A stretch of 64,000 bases of DNA from Aequorivita aquimaris (GTDB taxonomy: Bacteria > Bacteroidota > Bacteroidia > Flavobacteriales > Flavobacteriaceae), in contig NZ_JRWG01000001.1 in the NCBI RefSeq assembly GCF_001573155.1, positions 434,001-498,000 on the forward strand, read 5' to 3'. Numbering within the stretch: position 1 is the first letter of the stretch; every line of letters starts with the position of its first letter. This document shows, one piece after another, positions 63,832 through 64,000 of the stretch. Below the pieces are notes generated by a model, which was not told where the DNA came from, searched no databases, and worked only from the letters and a program-made list of their open reading frames with translations. A program made the translations under genes and the position numbers.

Positions 63832-64000
63832 ATGAAAACTACACACGAAAAAGCAAAGGAGCACAACCACGATAAGCTGGTTGATAATTTACAGGAGCTT
63901 TTGGAAAAAAATTATGACGCCGAGAAAGGTTTTACCAAGGCAATGAAAGACGCAAAAAACAATAATTTAAAAAAGTTTTTACAACAACAAGCTTTACAGC
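63832..64000 (+). CDS. PA2169-family four-helix-bundle protein, 3' end outside window
   Basis: The first 56 residues, beginning MKTTHEKAKEHNHDKLVDNLQELLEKNYDAEKGF, match the start of PA2169/DUF2383 proteins, which are ferritin-like helical bundles linked to stress response. The frame continues to the window edge. Confidence 0.75.
   Translation, partial: MKTTHEKAKEHNHDKLVDNLQELLEKNYDAEKGFTKAMKDAKNNNLKKFLQQQALQ

Overview
The window is a chromosomal stretch of a Bacteroidota bacterium, most probably a marine-type member of the Flavobacteriaceae. The evidence is the moderately AT-rich composition, the parA-parB-DUF5683-dapB-lepB gene order, a metal pump fused to its outer-membrane channel, many Bacteroidota-only families, a general lack of Shine-Dalgarno sequences, and two matches to the Bacteroidota -7 promoter box TAnnTTTG. 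No tRNA, rRNA, CRISPR array, insertion sequence or integrase was recognised.

Left edge (1-7164, all on the minus strand): a compact five-gene defence operon. In order of transcription it encodes a DGQHR-domain protein, a minimal GIY-YIG nuclease, a type III modification methylase (Mod), a type III restriction helicase-nuclease (Res), and a TrlF-like protein joining a PHP phosphoesterase to an SMC-like ATPase (cut by the window edge). This is the best candidate for an undescribed system. It is followed by about 760 bp without a gene, full of short tandem repeats and hairpins.

Accessory and stress region (7.8-18.7 kb): CsbD, a decayed SemiSWEET transporter, a short-chain dehydrogenase, two tiny charged proteins, a DJ-1/PfpI gene with an in-frame stop, a divergent pair made of a GIY-YIG nuclease with a degenerate exonuclease domain and a UvrD-type helicase, a 31-residue small ORF with its own ribosome site and terminator, a large catalase, and a membrane-anchored kinase-fold protein.

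Metal and sulfur region (18.9-31.4 kb): a CusB-like adaptor and a CusA-TolC fusion with a His-rich small protein. Next come sulfide:quinone oxidoreductase, uracil phosphoribosyltransferase, persulfide dioxygenase-rhodanese, a TPMT-like methyltransferase, a c-type cytochrome and a Crp/Fnr regulator. Two copies of the palindrome GTAAC-N4-GTTAC lie upstream of the sulfide oxidoreductase and the cytochrome and probably tie these genes to the regulator.

Housekeeping region (31.5-64 kb): the MlaEFD lipid transporter with a divergent patatin, exonuclease III, a frameshifted membrane gene, a P-type cation ATPase, a three-gene acyl-CoA carboxylase operon, a PQQ-type sugar dehydrogenase, signal peptidase I, dapB and the chromosome partition genes. 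It continues with dehydrogenases, a DEAD-box helicase, an ITP/XTP pyrophosphatase, a SpoU-type rRNA/tRNA methylase, a Zn-less sirtuin, several small conserved Bacteroidota proteins, DUF421, an FAD oxidoreductase and the start of a PA2169-type protein.

Across the window, several intergenic gaps consist of degenerate period-7 (once period-8) tandem repeats with locus-specific motifs, which in places run into the 3' ends of genes. Most gene functions follow from recognised families and motifs. Operon membership, regulation and the defence role are inference.
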